Assembly: GCA_015060555.1 (NCBI GenBank)
Contig: SUYG01000025.1
Location: 55,388-119,387 of the forward strand
Length of the DNA: 64,000 nt
Direction of reading: 5' to 3'
Source: Physcousia sp015060555
Lineage (GTDB): Bacteria > Bacteroidota > Bacteroidia > Bacteroidales > Bacteroidaceae
The position numbers and the translations under genes were made by a program. Below the pieces are notes generated by a model. The model was not told where the DNA came from, searched no databases, and worked only from the letters and a program-made list of their open reading frames with translations. Of this stretch, positions 1 through 8,260 are shown in pieces. Position 1 is the first letter of the stretch. The number at the start of each line of letters is the position of its first letter.

Positions 1-650
1 CCCACCACAATATTATAGGTGGAGTTGACGCCATCGCAGCAGGTGCCATGGGTGCCAAGGAGATAGTACCAGCCATCGTGGTAGATGAGGTCTGAGGCTT
101 CGCAGTCGATGGCCACGTCCTGTTCCACATTACCTGCCACGCGGAAGCCCGTCTGCGGGTCGAGCTCAATGAGGCGGATGGCGCCGAAATAGGTGCCGTA
201 GGTGGTCCAGAGGCGGCCTGTTGTGGGATCCAGCAGCAGACAAGGGTCGATGGCATCGCAATCCTCCATGCCGTCCGATGAAGCGACCTCGACAGCGGTG
301 GTGTAGGCGAAGTCCGGACTCTTGGGGTCGAGAGAACGGTTCCACATCGTCAGGATGCGACCGTTGTGACCGCCGCCAAGGCCACCGCCCGTGGCACCAT
401 AGATGACAAGATAGCGGTCGCCAATCTTCAGGACATCAGGCGCAGCGCCTCCACCCGGACGCTCAGCGCCGCTGTGCCAGCTCCAGCCGTCCTCGGAGAT
501 GAGGCCTCCGCCACCAGTGCCGAAGGTGTAGTACTTGCCGTCGCACTCGGCGATGGTCGAGGGGTCGTGGATATATGGAGCGCCGACCTGCGCGAAGGCG
601 CAGGTAATGAAAAATGAAAGAATGAAAAGTGAAAAATAGAAGAGTTTCAT
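1..650 (-). CDS. Secreted glycoside hydrolase family 43 protein (3' end cut off)
   Basis: The gene starts with ATG at 650 and runs off the left edge, leaving 216 codons. Residues 1-20 form a signal peptide ending in AFA. The rest shows the GH43 five-bladed propeller pattern: YIHDPS with the likely catalytic base Asp29, AIDPCLLLD with Asp135 in the pKa-modulator position, and DCEAS with Glu184 near where the acid is expected. GH43 enzymes remove arabinose or xylose from plant polysaccharides, probably in the periplasm or at the surface; the exact substrate cannot be read here. It follows another GH43 gene by 65 bp on the same strand, so the two are probably co-transcribed. The signal-peptide codons coincide with a simple phrase repeat, described separately. 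Confidence 0.85.
   Translation of the reverse strand, partial: MKLFYFSLFILSFFITCAFAQVGAPYIHDPSTIAECDGKYYTFGTGGGGLISEDGWSWHSGAERPGGGAAPDVLKIGDRYLVIYGATGGGLGGGHNGRILTMWNRSLDPKSPDFAYTTAVEVASSDGMEDCDAIDPCLLLDPTTGRLWTTYGTYFGAIRLIELDPQTGFRVAGNVEQDVAIDCEASDLIYHDGWYYLLGTHGTCCDGVNSTYNIVV
605..637. repeat. GAAAAATGAAAG-type phrase repeat inside a signal peptide
   Basis: Short phrases of the form AATGAAAAATG and GAAAAGTGAAAAAT repeat here and encode most of the signal peptide of the GH43 protein on the minus strand. The 14-base phrase GAAAAGTGAAAAAT at 624-637 also occurs in the intergenic repeat at 48977-49095. Confidence 0.6.
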
Positions 651-715
651 GAGGGGGGGGGGAAAGTTGACGAGTTAACGAGTTGACGTTGTTTCGAAAT
701 GTCGAAATAACGAAA

Positions 716-2734
716 TTACTTTATTTTGAGATTGGTGATGGGGTTGCCTTTTTCATCGATGAAATGGGCACAAACATCGCTCAGACCGGGGCCGTTGATG
801 ACGGCACAGCGCAGGGTGTTGCGCCCCTTCTTGAGCGTGAGGCGGCCGGACACGCCATCGTCCGCCACCATACGGCGGTCGCCCTCGAGCAGGAGCACCT
901 TCTCGCCATTGAGCCACCACATGGATGCGCCATTGGAACCCGCTGCCAGACGCACATTGGCAATGTCCTCAGCGCAGTCGATGTATGTCTCACACCAGAA
1001 AAGGTTGCCATAGAGCTGGCTGCCATATTTCTCGGCAAAGCGGAAGAGCTTCATGTTGTAGCCTGCGCTCTCCAGCGTGTACCACTTGGCTTTCCGCTGG
1101 GGAAGCTTCGCCAGCTCGTCGGCAAAGGTTTTGCGCAGCCATGAGTCGGTGAAGATGACATTCGAGCGGATGTCCTGCTTGATGGGTTCCATCAGTCGCC
1201 AGCGGCGAATATAGCCGAATTCATCGGGCTGAGACGGTGCTGCACCCTTGGCGACGGGGGTGAAGTAAAGCGGCCGGTTGCGGAACTGAATCCAATCCAC
1301 GCTGACGGCTTTGTCCTCGCAGGTGACAGCGATGTCAGCGATGCCCTTGGGCGCATAGTCAAGCGGCAAGGTCAGCGTCAGCCACTGACCGCTCTGGTCG
1401 CGGCGGAACGGAGCCGGGGCGCCGGGGCGCATGATCTCGCTCTTGACCGTCACCTTGAACCGCGCAATCACCTTGCCCTTTGCGTTCTTCTCGCGGATGG
1501 CCAGTTCGGTGTTCTCGTCGGCCTTGACGCGGAGCATGACGTAGGCATCGGTGAGACCGCTGAAATCGACGTCTGCAAAGGTTAGCCAACTGCCTTTATG
1601 GGACAGCGTGGCATGATGACCGAGGAATGTGTTGACGGTGTCGTTGAGCGCCGTGGTCACACCTTTGCCGGCTGCACTGTAGCGGTCCACCTCCAGACGC
1701 ATGGTGGCAGGGCAGATGCCAACGCCGCGAAGGGTGGGCGTCACCTCCTGAATGGTGCCGTCGGCATTGAAAGCAACCTTGTCGATGCACACCGAGCGCC
1801 GCTTGTCGTCGTTGGGCGAGAAAACATTGTGATGATAGAAGAGATACCACTGTCCCTTGTACTCCACCAGACTGTGGTGGTTGGTCCAGCAACGGTTCTC
1901 GTGCTCGGCCATGATGATGCCCTTGAACTTCCAGGGGCCAAGGGGCGATTTGGACATGGCGTAGGCCAAGGTCTCTGTCGGGTTGTCACCCTTGCTCGTG
2001 TCCCCACGCACCCACGGGAAAGTGAGGTAGTACCAGTCGCCACGCTTGAAGGCGAAGGGGCCTTCCTTGAAGCCGTCGGGGAGGCCTTCCATCTGCTGAC
2101 CGCCGACCTTCATCGGAGGCATCTCGGGCGCACCTTCGCGACGCGGCATCTGGACTTCCTGTAGCTCGCCATCGAGCTCCAACATGTTGTCCTTCAACTT
2201 GCCTCCGCGGATGCCCATACCGCTCCAGTAGATGTACGCGCTGCCGTCATCATCGACAAGCACACAGGGGTCAATGCCCGACACCCCACGAATGGGCTCA
2301 GGCTCACAGGTGAAAGGACCTGTAGGGCTATCGGCAGTGGCTACGCCGATGGCAAAGCCACGGCCCTCCTTAGGAGCGTTGGGGAAATAGAAATAGTAGC
2401 GACCATTCTTGCGGACGCAGTCGGGAGCCCACATGGAATAGGCATCGGGCTTGCCCCAGGGAACAGCATTCTGAGTGACGATGACGCCGTGGTCCTGCCA
2501 CGTCGTAAGGTCCTCGGAGGAGAAGACATGGTAGTCAGCCATGCTGAACCAGTTGGGACGTGCTCCCTCGGGAACGGGAATGTCGTGGGAGGGGTAGAGA
2601 TACAGGCGGCCATCGAAGACGCGTGCCGTGGGATCAGCCGTGAACTGGTCGCGGATGACGGGATTCTGTGCTGCCAGGCGACTCGTCAGGAGCGCTGAAT
2701 GCAGGACAAGGGAGAGCAAGAAGACCTTTTTCAT
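716..2734 (-). CDS. Secreted GH43 glycosidase with C-terminal carbohydrate-binding region
   Basis: This 672-residue protein has a signal peptide (about 1-22) and then a GH43 catalytic domain to about residue 330. Likely catalytic residues are Asp34 in TADPT, Asp155 in GIDPCVL and Glu224 in FKEGPF. Residues about 345-495 (from VDRYSAAGKG to VDWIQFRNRP) look like a CBM6-type beta-sandwich, which usually binds xylan or similar glycans. The last 150 residues form a further beta-rich domain (WWLNGEKVLLLEGD) that I cannot name. Family members are beta-xylosidases or arabinofuranosidases, so plant hemicellulose is the likely target (inference). The gene begins 9 bp after the glycosyltransferase gene ends and is followed by the second GH43 gene. 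Confidence 0.88.
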   Translation of the reverse strand: MKKVFLLSLVLHSALLTSRLAAQNPVIRDQFTADPTARVFDGRLYLYPSHDIPVPEGARPNWFSMADYHVFSSEDLTTWQDHGVIVTQNAVPWGKPDAYSMWAPDCVRKNGRYYFYFPNAPKEGRGFAIGVATADSPTGPFTCEPEPIRGVSGIDPCVLVDDDGSAYIYWSGMGIRGGKLKDNMLELDGELQEVQMPRREGAPEMPPMKVGGQQMEGLPDGFKEGPFAFKRGDWYYLTFPWVRGDTSKGDNPTETLAYAMSKSPLGPWKFKGIIMAEHENRCWTNHHSLVEYKGQWYLFYHHNVFSPNDDKRRSVCIDKVAFNADGTIQEVTPTLRGVGICPATMRLEVDRYSAAGKGVTTALNDTVNTFLGHHATLSHKGSWLTFADVDFSGLTDAYVMLRVKADENTELAIREKNAKGKVIARFKVTVKSEIMRPGAPAPFRRDQSGQWLTLTLPLDYAPKGIADIAVTCEDKAVSVDWIQFRNRPLYFTPVAKGAAPSQPDEFGYIRRWRLMEPIKQDIRSNVIFTDSWLRKTFADELAKLPQRKAKWYTLESAGYNMKLFRFAEKYGSQLYGNLFWCETYIDCAEDIANVRLAAGSNGASMWWLNGEKVLLLEGDRRMVADDGVSGRLTLKKGRNTLRCAVINGPGLSDVCAHFIDEKGNPITNLKIK

Positions 2735-2743
2735 CTTAGAAGT

Positions 2744-3862
2744 TTATGAGGCAATGATTTGGGAATAAGCACGCTGGCGTTTCAGATGATAGCTGAAGAG
2801 CAGGCTTCCTGGCTGCAATGCGGGATCGGCAGTGGCGGCAGCGAGATTGGCACGGCGGTCGGCAGCAAAATCCTTCTTCATCCGGCGGAAAGCGCGATGC
2901 CCCTGCCACACGGCGAGGAAGCTGCGACCTTCGCCCTTCAGCAGGAAGACGAGGGAAGCCAGCGCATCGAGCCAGAAGCGGATGAAGAGGACACGGCGCA
3001 GGCGACGCTCGGGCAGGTTCTTGTACAAAAGCAGGAGGTTGTTGCGGAAATTGAGGAATGTCTTGCGCGGATTCTCCTTGGGGAGGGTGCCGCCACCGAC
3101 ATGATAGACGACGGACTGCGGCACGCAGACAATGCGGTGTCCACGGGCACGCAGACGCCAACAGAGATCAATCTCCTCCTGATGTGCGAAGAAGCGGGCA
3201 TCAAGGCCGCCCACTTCCCAATAGGTCTTGGCGCGGATCATCAAGGCTGCGCCGGTAGCCCAGAAGACATCGGCCACCGTGTCGTACTGCCCGCGGTCTT
3301 CCTCCACGGAGTCAAAAACGCGGCCACGGCAGTAGGGATAGCCAAGGCTGTCAAGGTAACCACCCGCTGCCCCGGCGTACTCAAAGTGGGTGCGGGTGTG
3401 CTCGGCACGCAACTTGGGCTGGCAGGCTGCCACTTCAGGATGGCTCTCCATGTAGTCATGCAGGGGCTGCAGCCACCCCTCGGGGGTCTCCACATCGGAG
3501 TTGAGCAAAAGGAAGTACTTATAACCCTTCCCCACCCTGCGCAGCGCCTGGTTGTAACCCTCGGCAAAGCCGTAGTTGCGGTCGAGGACGATGGTCTGCA
3601 CCTCAGGGAACTCGGCAGCGAGGACTGCGAGGGAGTCATCCGTAGAGGCGTTATCCGCGACAATTACATCGGCAAGGTCGCGGGGCGTATTCTTCAGGAC
3701 CGACGGGAGGAAGCGGCGTAGCATCGAGGAGCCGTTCCAATTAAGGATGACAATGGCAGAATCTCCCCCCGAAGACTTTCCTCCCCGTCCCTCCCTATAA
3801 GGGAGGGGATTAGAATGTTTTTGAGCTGACTGATTATTTACTGTATTCTGACTTTCTTCCAT
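2744..3862 (-). CDS. Family 2 glycosyltransferase
   Basis: This is a 372-residue GT-A glycosyltransferase. Residues about 35-260 hold AIVILNWNGS at the nucleotide-binding start, VADNASTDDS, NSDVE with Asp123 in the metal-binding position, and FFAHQEEIDLCWRL with the likely catalytic acid region. It resembles rhamnosyl or other sugar transferases that build cell-surface polysaccharides; donor and acceptor are unknown. The first 34 residues, including NPLPYREGRGGKSSGG, do not belong to the family. They are encoded by the palindromic repeat element at 3761-3924, so the N-terminus appears to have been rebuilt by an insertion. An original start further in cannot be excluded, but no Met precedes AIVILNWNG. 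It lies 22 bp downstream of mtaB. Confidence 0.88.
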   Translation of the reverse strand: MEESQNTVNNQSAQKHSNPLPYREGRGGKSSGGDSAIVILNWNGSSMLRRFLPSVLKNTPRDLADVIVADNASTDDSLAVLAAEFPEVQTIVLDRNYGFAEGYNQALRRVGKGYKYFLLLNSDVETPEGWLQPLHDYMESHPEVAACQPKLRAEHTRTHFEYAGAAGGYLDSLGYPYCRGRVFDSVEEDRGQYDTVADVFWATGAALMIRAKTYWEVGGLDARFFAHQEEIDLCWRLRARGHRIVCVPQSVVYHVGGGTLPKENPRKTFLNFRNNLLLLYKNLPERRLRRVLFIRFWLDALASLVFLLKGEGRSFLAVWQGHRAFRRMKKDFAADRRANLAAATADPALQPGSLLFSYHLKRQRAYSQIIAS

Positions 3863-3924
3863 ATTGTCTGTTCTTGAAAGGTAATTACTCCCCTCCCTTA
3901 TAGGGAGGGGCAGGGGGGAGAGTC
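3761..3924. repeat. Composite palindromic repeat element (mtaB/glycosyltransferase junction)
   Basis: The left arm has CTCCCCCC followed by a hairpin of TCCCTCCCT and AGGGAGGGG around ATA at 3788-3808. The right arm, 3887-3924, has a CCCCTCCCT/AGGGAGGGG hairpin followed by GGGGGGAGAGTC. The outer ends are inverted copies of each other and enclose a core of about 75 bp. The right arm supplies the last codons and stop of mtaB; the core and left arm supply the start codon and first residues of the glycosyltransferase. Confidence 0.75.
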
Positions 3925-5216
3925 TTCAACGCTGTATGTTCTTCATTCCAACCGCTGAGTTTCAGCGGCAGGATTTGGTTATCAACGCCCTCTCCCCGAT
4001 ATTCCACCTTGATGTAGTTGTCGGTGAAGCCGTTGAAAAGGCCCTTGATGCGGGAGTGTTCGAGGAGGACAGGACGGGTGGTGCCCATGAAGCGCTCATA
4101 GAAAGCGTGGAGCTTGCGGTCGCTGATGGCGAGCAGACGCTGGCTGCGCTCGTGCTTCTCCTCGGGACGCACGACATGCGGAATGCGCAGGGCTGCAGTG
4201 CCCGGGCGCTCGCTGTAGCTGAAGACATGAAGCTGTGAGATGGGCAGCGACTCGATAAAGCGCTCAGCCTCGTCAAAGAGTGCGGCCGTCTCGCCACGGG
4301 TACCCACGATGACATCAACGCCGATGAAAGCATCGGGCATCAATTCGCGCGCGCGCGATACCTTATTATAAAATAGGGCGGTGTCATATCGACGGTGCAT
4401 CAGACGCAACACCTCATCAGAACCAGACTGCAAGGGGATATGGAAATGCGGCATGAAGGCGCGGCTCTCCGCACAGAACTGTAGGACCTCATCCGTGAGC
4501 AGATTGGGCTCGATGCTGGAGATGCGATAGCGCTCGATGCCCTCGACCGTGTCTAAGACACGAAGAAGATCCAGGAACGATTCGCCGGTGGTGCGGCCGA
4601 AATCGCCAATGTTGACGCCTGTGATGACAATTTCCTTGCCCCCCTCCGCTGCCGCCTGCCTGGCCTGGGCCACCAGCGATGCGATAGAACCATTACGACT
4701 GCGACCGCGCGCAAAGGGAATGGTGCAATAGGTGCAGAAGTAGTTGCAGCCATCCTGCACCTTCAGGAAGTAGCGCGTACGATCGCCGCAGGAGCAGGAA
4801 GGGACAAAGGGGGTTGAGGGTTGAGGGATTATGGTTGAGGGGGCTGGCGCAGATGAGCACTTCGTCAAATATTCCACGACCTTACCTTTCTCACTTTGGC
4901 TGAGGACGAAGGTGACGCCCTCAATGGCTGCGACCTCTTGGGGTTTGAGCTGGGCATAGCAACCGGTGACGACAACGATTGCACCTGGATGTTGGCGCAC
5001 GAGTTTATGAATGGCCTGACGACATTTATGATCGGCGACCTCTGTGACACTACATGTGTTGACGATACAGATGTCCGCCACCTCACCCTTCTTCACTTTG
5101 CGCACACCAACGTCTGCCAACTGGCGCTCGATAGAGGCAGTCTCGGCAAAGTTCAGCTTGCAGCCCAAGGTGAAATAGGCTGCAGTCTTGCCTTGTAGTG
5201 CTGAATCCGGAGTCAT
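3885..5216 (-). CDS. mtaB: tRNA t6A37 methylthiotransferase MtaB
   Basis: This radical-SAM methylthiotransferase converts t6A37 to ms2t6A37 in tRNAs decoding ANN codons. The N-terminal UPF0004 domain carries the cluster cysteines in TLGCKLN, VNTCSVT and VTGCYAQ. The radical-SAM motif is CNYFCTYC, followed by IPFARGRSR typical of the MtaB branch; a TRAM-like tail follows. I start it at the ATG at 5216 (443 residues) because the -7 box TATCTTTG at 5240-5247 lies inside the longer open frame. Two oddities: residues PSTIIPQPSTPF between the first two domains come from a phrase repeat at 4808-4845, and the last residues LPPAPPYKGGE plus the stop come from the palindromic element at 3887-3924. Confidence 0.93.
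   Translation of the reverse strand: MTPDSALQGKTAAYFTLGCKLNFAETASIERQLADVGVRKVKKGEVADICIVNTCSVTEVADHKCRQAIHKLVRQHPGAIVVVTGCYAQLKPQEVAAIEGVTFVLSQSEKGKVVEYLTKCSSAPAPSTIIPQPSTPFVPSCSCGDRTRYFLKVQDGCNYFCTYCTIPFARGRSRNGSIASLVAQARQAAAEGGKEIVITGVNIGDFGRTTGESFLDLLRVLDTVEGIERYRISSIEPNLLTDEVLQFCAESRAFMPHFHIPLQSGSDEVLRLMHRRYDTALFYNKVSRARELMPDAFIGVDVIVGTRGETAALFDEAERFIESLPISQLHVFSYSERPGTAALRIPHVVRPEEKHERSQRLLAISDRKLHAFYERFMGTTRPVLLEHSRIKGLFNGFTDNYIKVEYRGEGVDNQILPLKLSGWNEEHTALKTLPPAPPYKGGE
4808..4845. repeat. GGTTGAGG phrase repeat inserted in mtaB
   Basis: GGTTGAGGG units occur three times in 38 bp and encode a Pro/Ser/Thr stretch between the UPF0004 and radical-SAM domains of MtaB. Related phrases are found in fmt (25279-25313) and purL (40713-40741, 41584-41616, 42893-42910). 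Confidence 0.65.
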
Positions 5217-5239
5217 GTGAATTGTTTTGTTTTCGAGTG

Positions 5240-5247
5240 CAAAGATA
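5240..5247 (-). promoter_or_regulatory. -7 box of mtaB promoter
   Basis: On the minus strand this reads TATCTTTG, matching the Bacteroidota -7 consensus TAnnTTTG. It lies 23 bp upstream of the chosen mtaB start and decides against the longer open frame. Confidence 0.7.
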
Positions 5248-5398
5248 GTACTTTTCTGTCTGACAACCGAGAAAAGGGTGAAATTTAACATTTCAATACA
5301 TCTTTGATTATGAGGCGTTTGTAGAAAGTTACAAAAAAAAGTTTAAAAAAAGATGAAAAAAAGTTGCGAAAAAAAGTACATCGTATTCAAAAAGTCCG

Positions 5399-5406
5399 TA
5401 CCTTTG
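5399..5406 (+). promoter_or_regulatory. -7 box upstream of the small lipoprotein
   Basis: TACCTTTG matches the Bacteroidota -7 consensus and sits 54 bp before the ATG at 5461, preceded by an A-rich stretch. Confidence 0.75.
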
Positions 5407-5460
5407 CACCGTTTTAAAAAGCAATTGATTGTTTTACAGATTTAAAAAGCAAAAAAGAAA

Positions 5461-5661
5461 ATGAAAAAGGTTGCATTTATGTTCGTAGCCGCTATGGCTC
5501 TTTCTTTCGCCGCTTGCGGTGGTCAGACTAAGGCTTCTGAGGAGTGCGATAGCACTGCTTGTGACAGCGCAGCAGTTGTCGAGGAGGTTGTTGTTGAAGA
5601 CAGCACCGCTGCTGACACTACTGTTGTTGAGGCTGCTGCCGAGGTTGTTGATCCTGCATAA
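5461..5661 (+). CDS. Small acidic lipoprotein
   Basis: This 66-residue protein has a lipoprotein signal ending in SFAAC, with Cys19 as the lipidation site. The mature part is about 48 residues, very rich in Glu, Asp, Val and Ala (VVEEVVVEDSTAADTTVVEAAAEVVDP), with no recognisable domain. Small acidic lipoproteins of this type are common in Bacteroidales and have no assigned function. It has its own TACCTTTG promoter box and a clear terminator at 5698-5727, so it is a single-gene unit. Low complexity makes any homology call unsafe; the start and signal are well supported. Confidence 0.75.
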   Translation: MKKVAFMFVAAMALSFAACGGQTKASEECDSTACDSAAVVEEVVVEDSTAADTTVVEAAAEVVDPA

Positions 5662-5697
5662 ATATTGCAGTTCGACCAACGAACATCAACAGGAAAC

Positions 5698-5727
5698 AGG
5701 TCTCACGGGAGTGAGGCCTCTTTTTTT
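5698..5727 (+). terminator. Rho-independent terminator after the small lipoprotein
   Basis: A 9-bp stem AGGTCTCAC/GTGAGGCCT (one G-U pair) with loop GGGA is followed by a run of seven T. Confidence 0.85.
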
Positions 5728-5751
5728 GCACTATATTTTGTGCCACATCAT

Positions 5752-5788
5752 ACAAAAAGAATGGCCGCCCAGCAATGGACGGCCATTC
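5752..5788 (-). terminator. Terminator of the rpsF-rpsR-rplI operon
   Basis: On the minus strand GAATGGCCG pairs with CGGCCATTC across an 11-12 base loop and is followed by TTTTTG. It lies 20 bp after the rplI stop. Confidence 0.8.
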
Positions 5789-5807
5789 GGCTATTTGATA
5801 ACAGCTA

Positions 5808-6347
5808 TTAGGCTTCTTCTTCAGCCTCGGCGTCGAAATCCTCCTCTGCAGGAGCGGCCTCAGCAACGGGAGCGGGCTCAGCAACGGGAGCGGGCTTCTC
5901 GATGGGAGTCTCGGAGATAACTGTGACAGGAATCTGAACAGCCACTTCCTTGTGCAGGCGCACAGTAGCTTCGTGTTCGCCAAGTGTCTTCACATCCTTG
6001 ATGGTGATGAGCTTGCGGTCGATGTCGAAACCGAGCTTGCTGAGCTCCTCGGCAATCTGAACGTTGTTCACGCTACCATAGATGGTGCCCTGAGCACTCA
6101 CCTTGGCAGTGATGGTCAGTGCCACGCCAGCGAGCTTGTCGGCAACAGCCTGAGCATCGTTCTTGATTTTCTCAAGCTTCTTAGCCTTCTGCTTCAGCTC
6201 TTCAGCGAGTGCCTTCTTGGCGCTCTCGGAAGCGATGACGCCCTTACCCTGGGGAATAAGATAGTTGCGGCCGTAGCCGGACTTCACATTTACGATGTCG
6301 TGCTTGTAGCCCAAGCCGATAACATCTTCTTTCAGAATAATTTCCAT
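5808..6347 (-). CDS. rplI: Large-subunit ribosomal protein bL9
   Basis: This 179-residue protein begins with the bL9 rRNA-binding domain (MEIILKEDVIGLGYKHDIVNVKSGYGRNYLIPQGKG), followed by the long helix and C-terminal domain. Compared with the usual length of about 150 it carries an acidic Pro/Ala/Glu-rich tail (from about residue 150, EKPAPVAEPAPVAE to AEAEEEA), a feature seen in other Bacteroidales L9 proteins. It is the last gene of rpsF-rpsR-rplI, 20 bp after rpsR, and ends before a clear terminator. Confidence 0.97.
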   Translation of the reverse strand: MEIILKEDVIGLGYKHDIVNVKSGYGRNYLIPQGKGVIASESAKKALAEELKQKAKKLEKIKNDAQAVADKLAGVALTITAKVSAQGTIYGSVNNVQIAEELSKLGFDIDRKLITIKDVKTLGEHEATVRLHKEVAVQIPVTVISETPIEKPAPVAEPAPVAEAAPAEEDFDAEAEEEA

Positions 6348-6367
6348 AGTGCTTATTCCTCTTTAAG

Positions 6368-6631
6368 TTATTTCATCATATCGGTTACGAAGGGCAGCAG
6401 GGCGAGGTGACGAGCACGCTTCACAGCCTGAGCCACACGACGCTGGAACTTCAAGGAAGTACCCGTGATGCGACGAGGCAGAATCTTACCCTGCTCGTTG
6501 AGGAACTTCTTGAGGAACTCAGGATCCTTGTAGTCGATATACTTAATACCGCTCTTCTTGAAACGGCAATACTTCTTCTTCTTGACATCAACGGTTGGCG
6601 GAGTCAAATAACGAATTTCTGATTGTGCCAT
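6368..6631 (-). CDS. rpsR: Small-subunit ribosomal protein bS18
   Basis: The 87-residue protein shows the bS18 core: KKKYCRFKKSGIKYIDYKDPEFLKKFL, then GKILPRRITGTSLKFQRRVAQAVKRARHLALLPFV. It binds next to bS6 on the 30S platform. It lies between rpsF (3 bp gap) and rplI in the standard order. Confidence 0.97.
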   Translation of the reverse strand: MAQSEIRYLTPPTVDVKKKKYCRFKKSGIKYIDYKDPEFLKKFLNEQGKILPRRITGTSLKFQRRVAQAVKRARHLALLPFVTDMMK

Positions 6632-6634
6632 GAC

Positions 6635-6976
6635 TTAGTCCTCCTTTTTTACTTGTTTGTTTCTTCTCTTTTCAGCATACTCTGCTGCATACTTCTCGTT
6701 CTTGACGGTCAGGTAGCGGAGCACTCTCTCATCGCGGCGATAGTTAACCTCGAGTTTGCTAATGAGGCTGGGATCTGCCTTGAACTCAAGCATCGCATAG
6801 AAGCCCGTCGATTTCTTCTCGATGGGATAAGCGAGCTTCTTCAAGCCCCACAGTTCTTCGTTCAGAATCTCTGCGCCACCATCGGCAAGCAGCTTCTTGA
6901 ACTTTTCGACCGCTTCCTTCATCTGTTCGTCAGACAAAACGGGAGTTAAAATGAAAACGGTTTCGTACTGATTCAT
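6635..6976 (-). CDS. rpsF: Small-subunit ribosomal protein bS6
   Basis: This 113-residue protein begins MNQYETVFILTPVLSDEQ and has the bS6 ferredoxin-like fold signature (WGLKKLAYPIEKKSTGFYAMLEF). It is the first gene of rpsF-rpsR-rplI. A TACCTTTG box at 7023-7030 on the minus strand lies about 47 bp upstream. The protein pairs with bS18 in the 30S platform. Confidence 0.97.
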   Translation of the reverse strand: MNQYETVFILTPVLSDEQMKEAVEKFKKLLADGGAEILNEELWGLKKLAYPIEKKSTGFYAMLEFKADPSLISKLEVNYRRDERVLRYLTVKNEKYAAEYAEKRRNKQVKKED

Positions 6977-7022
6977 AATACGTTAAATGATTAATAAGGG
7001 TTGTTTTTGCAAAAATGCTCGG

Positions 7023-7030
7023 CAAAGGTA
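7023..7030 (-). promoter_or_regulatory. -7 box of the rpsF operon
   Basis: The minus strand reads TACCTTTG, matching the TAnnTTTG consensus, upstream of rpsF. Confidence 0.75.
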
Positions 7031-7238
7031 GTACATTTTTTCCACATGGCAAGGCTTTTCGCCTCTTTTTCTTCATCTTGAACGTAAAAAAGCTTCCGAC
7101 AAAATAAAAATCACCGTTCCATGTCACTTTTTCGATAAAACGTTTCGCCCGTTCATTTTTTTTAGCTTATTTTGTGCTGTCAAAGCATGAAAATGCCCCA
7201 TATTCCCGTATCTACGAATCAAAACAATACTCAAGAAC

Positions 7239-7415
7239 ATGAAAATCTACTATGGCATCATCACCGCTATCGTCGGTGCGCTTCTGCTCATCTTAAGCTA
7301 TTTCGCAGGGTGGGTTGACTACAATTTCGTTCAGGGCTTCGGCATCCTGCTGATTATCGTCGGCATCGGACTGCACATCTATTTCAACTACAAGAAGCCC
7401 AAGTACGATGAGTAA
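7239..7415 (+). CDS. Small two-helix membrane protein (58 residues)
   Basis: A short frame encodes a protein starting MKIYYGIITAIVGALLLILS and ending YKKPKYDE. Two hydrophobic segments (about 5-23 and 30-49) are joined by a short turn AGWVDYN; the C-terminus is polar and charged. This resembles small Bacteroidales inner-membrane proteins of unknown function. Support comes from the clean hydropathy pattern, the ATG after AAGAAC, and the strong terminator starting 7 bp after the stop. No function can be assigned. Confidence 0.7.
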   Translation: MKIYYGIITAIVGALLLILSYFAGWVDYNFVQGFGILLIIVGIGLHIYFNYKKPKYDE

Positions 7416-7421
7416 ATGAAG

Positions 7422-7463
7422 AAAAGACCGAGGGCCGCGCGATGCGCGGCCCTCGGTCTTTTC
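7422..7463. terminator. Bidirectional terminator between convergent genes
   Basis: AAAAGACCGAGGGCCGCGC pairs with its exact complement around a short centre. A-run and T-run flanks let it serve both the small membrane protein and rprY. Confidence 0.92.
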
Positions 7464-8174
7464 TTATTCTTCCTCCAACTGAGCAATAAGGCGGTAGCCT
7501 TTACCGTGGACGTTGTTGATCTCGATGTCGGGATCGTCCTTCAGATGCTTGCGCAGCTTGGTGATATAGACATCCATGGAGCGGGCATTGAAGTAGTTGT
7601 CATCAATCCAAATGGTCTTCAAGGCCAGCTCACGCTGCAAGACTTCGTTGGCATGGGAGCAGAGCAAGATCAGCAGCTCGCTCTCCTTTGTGGTCAGCTT
7701 GGTCTGGCGGCCTTCGAAGCTCAGGATCTGGCGCTTCGTGTCGAAAGTGAACTTGCCAATGTGATAGACGGCCACATTCTTCTGCTGCTTGCCATGGACA
7801 CGACGCAGGATGGCTTCCATGCGCAGCACGAGTTCCTCCATCGAGAAGGGCTTGGTGATATAGTCATCAGCACCTATCTTGAAGCCCTCAAAGATGTCCT
7901 CCTTCAAGTTCTTGGCGGTAAGGAAGATAATAGGCACTTCCTGGTTGACCTGCCGGATTTCCTGTGCCAGGGTGAAGCCGTCCATCTTGGGCATCATCAC
8001 ATCCAGCACACACATGTCATAGGCGCTCTTCAGGAAGGCCTTGTAACCAGCCTCGCCATCGGGGCAGAGGTCTGCCTCATAGCCTTTGGCCTGGAGGTAT
8101 TCACGCAACAGCATGCCGAGGCTCTCGTCATCCTCGCAAAGCAGGATTCTCAGTTTTGATTCTTCTTGTGTCAT
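7464..8174 (-). CDS. rprY: OmpR-family response regulator, RprY-like
   Basis: From the ATG at 8174 the protein has 236 residues. The receiver domain holds the acidic pocket in LLCEDDES and phospho-acceptor Asp58 in VLDVMMPKMDGF, with Lys in LTAKN. The C-terminal winged helix (LTTKESELLILLCSHANEVLQRE, MDVYITKLRKHLKDDP) binds DNA. It pairs with the kinase gene just upstream; this order and sequence type match RprX/RprY of Bacteroides, a stress and cell-envelope-linked pair. The longer frame to 8210 is rejected because its extra residues come from a simple repeat phrase between the genes. Confidence 0.9.
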   Translation of the reverse strand: MTQEESKLRILLCEDDESLGMLLREYLQAKGYEADLCPDGEAGYKAFLKSAYDMCVLDVMMPKMDGFTLAQEIRQVNQEVPIIFLTAKNLKEDIFEGFKIGADDYITKPFSMEELVLRMEAILRRVHGKQQKNVAVYHIGKFTFDTKRQILSFEGRQTKLTTKESELLILLCSHANEVLQRELALKTIWIDDNYFNARSMDVYITKLRKHLKDDPDIEINNVHGKGYRLIAQLEEE

Positions 8175-8260
8175 AGTTGTTATCGAGTTTAATGAATGAT
8201 TAATGGGCATATTGAACTTATTGAACCTTTTGGATTTATTGGGCTTATGAGGCCATGGGA

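Noticed and set aside
1598..2164. Open frame on the plus strand inside the GH43 gene
   Set aside because: It lies antisense to a well-supported GH43 catalytic domain, has no promoter box and shows no recognisable protein features.
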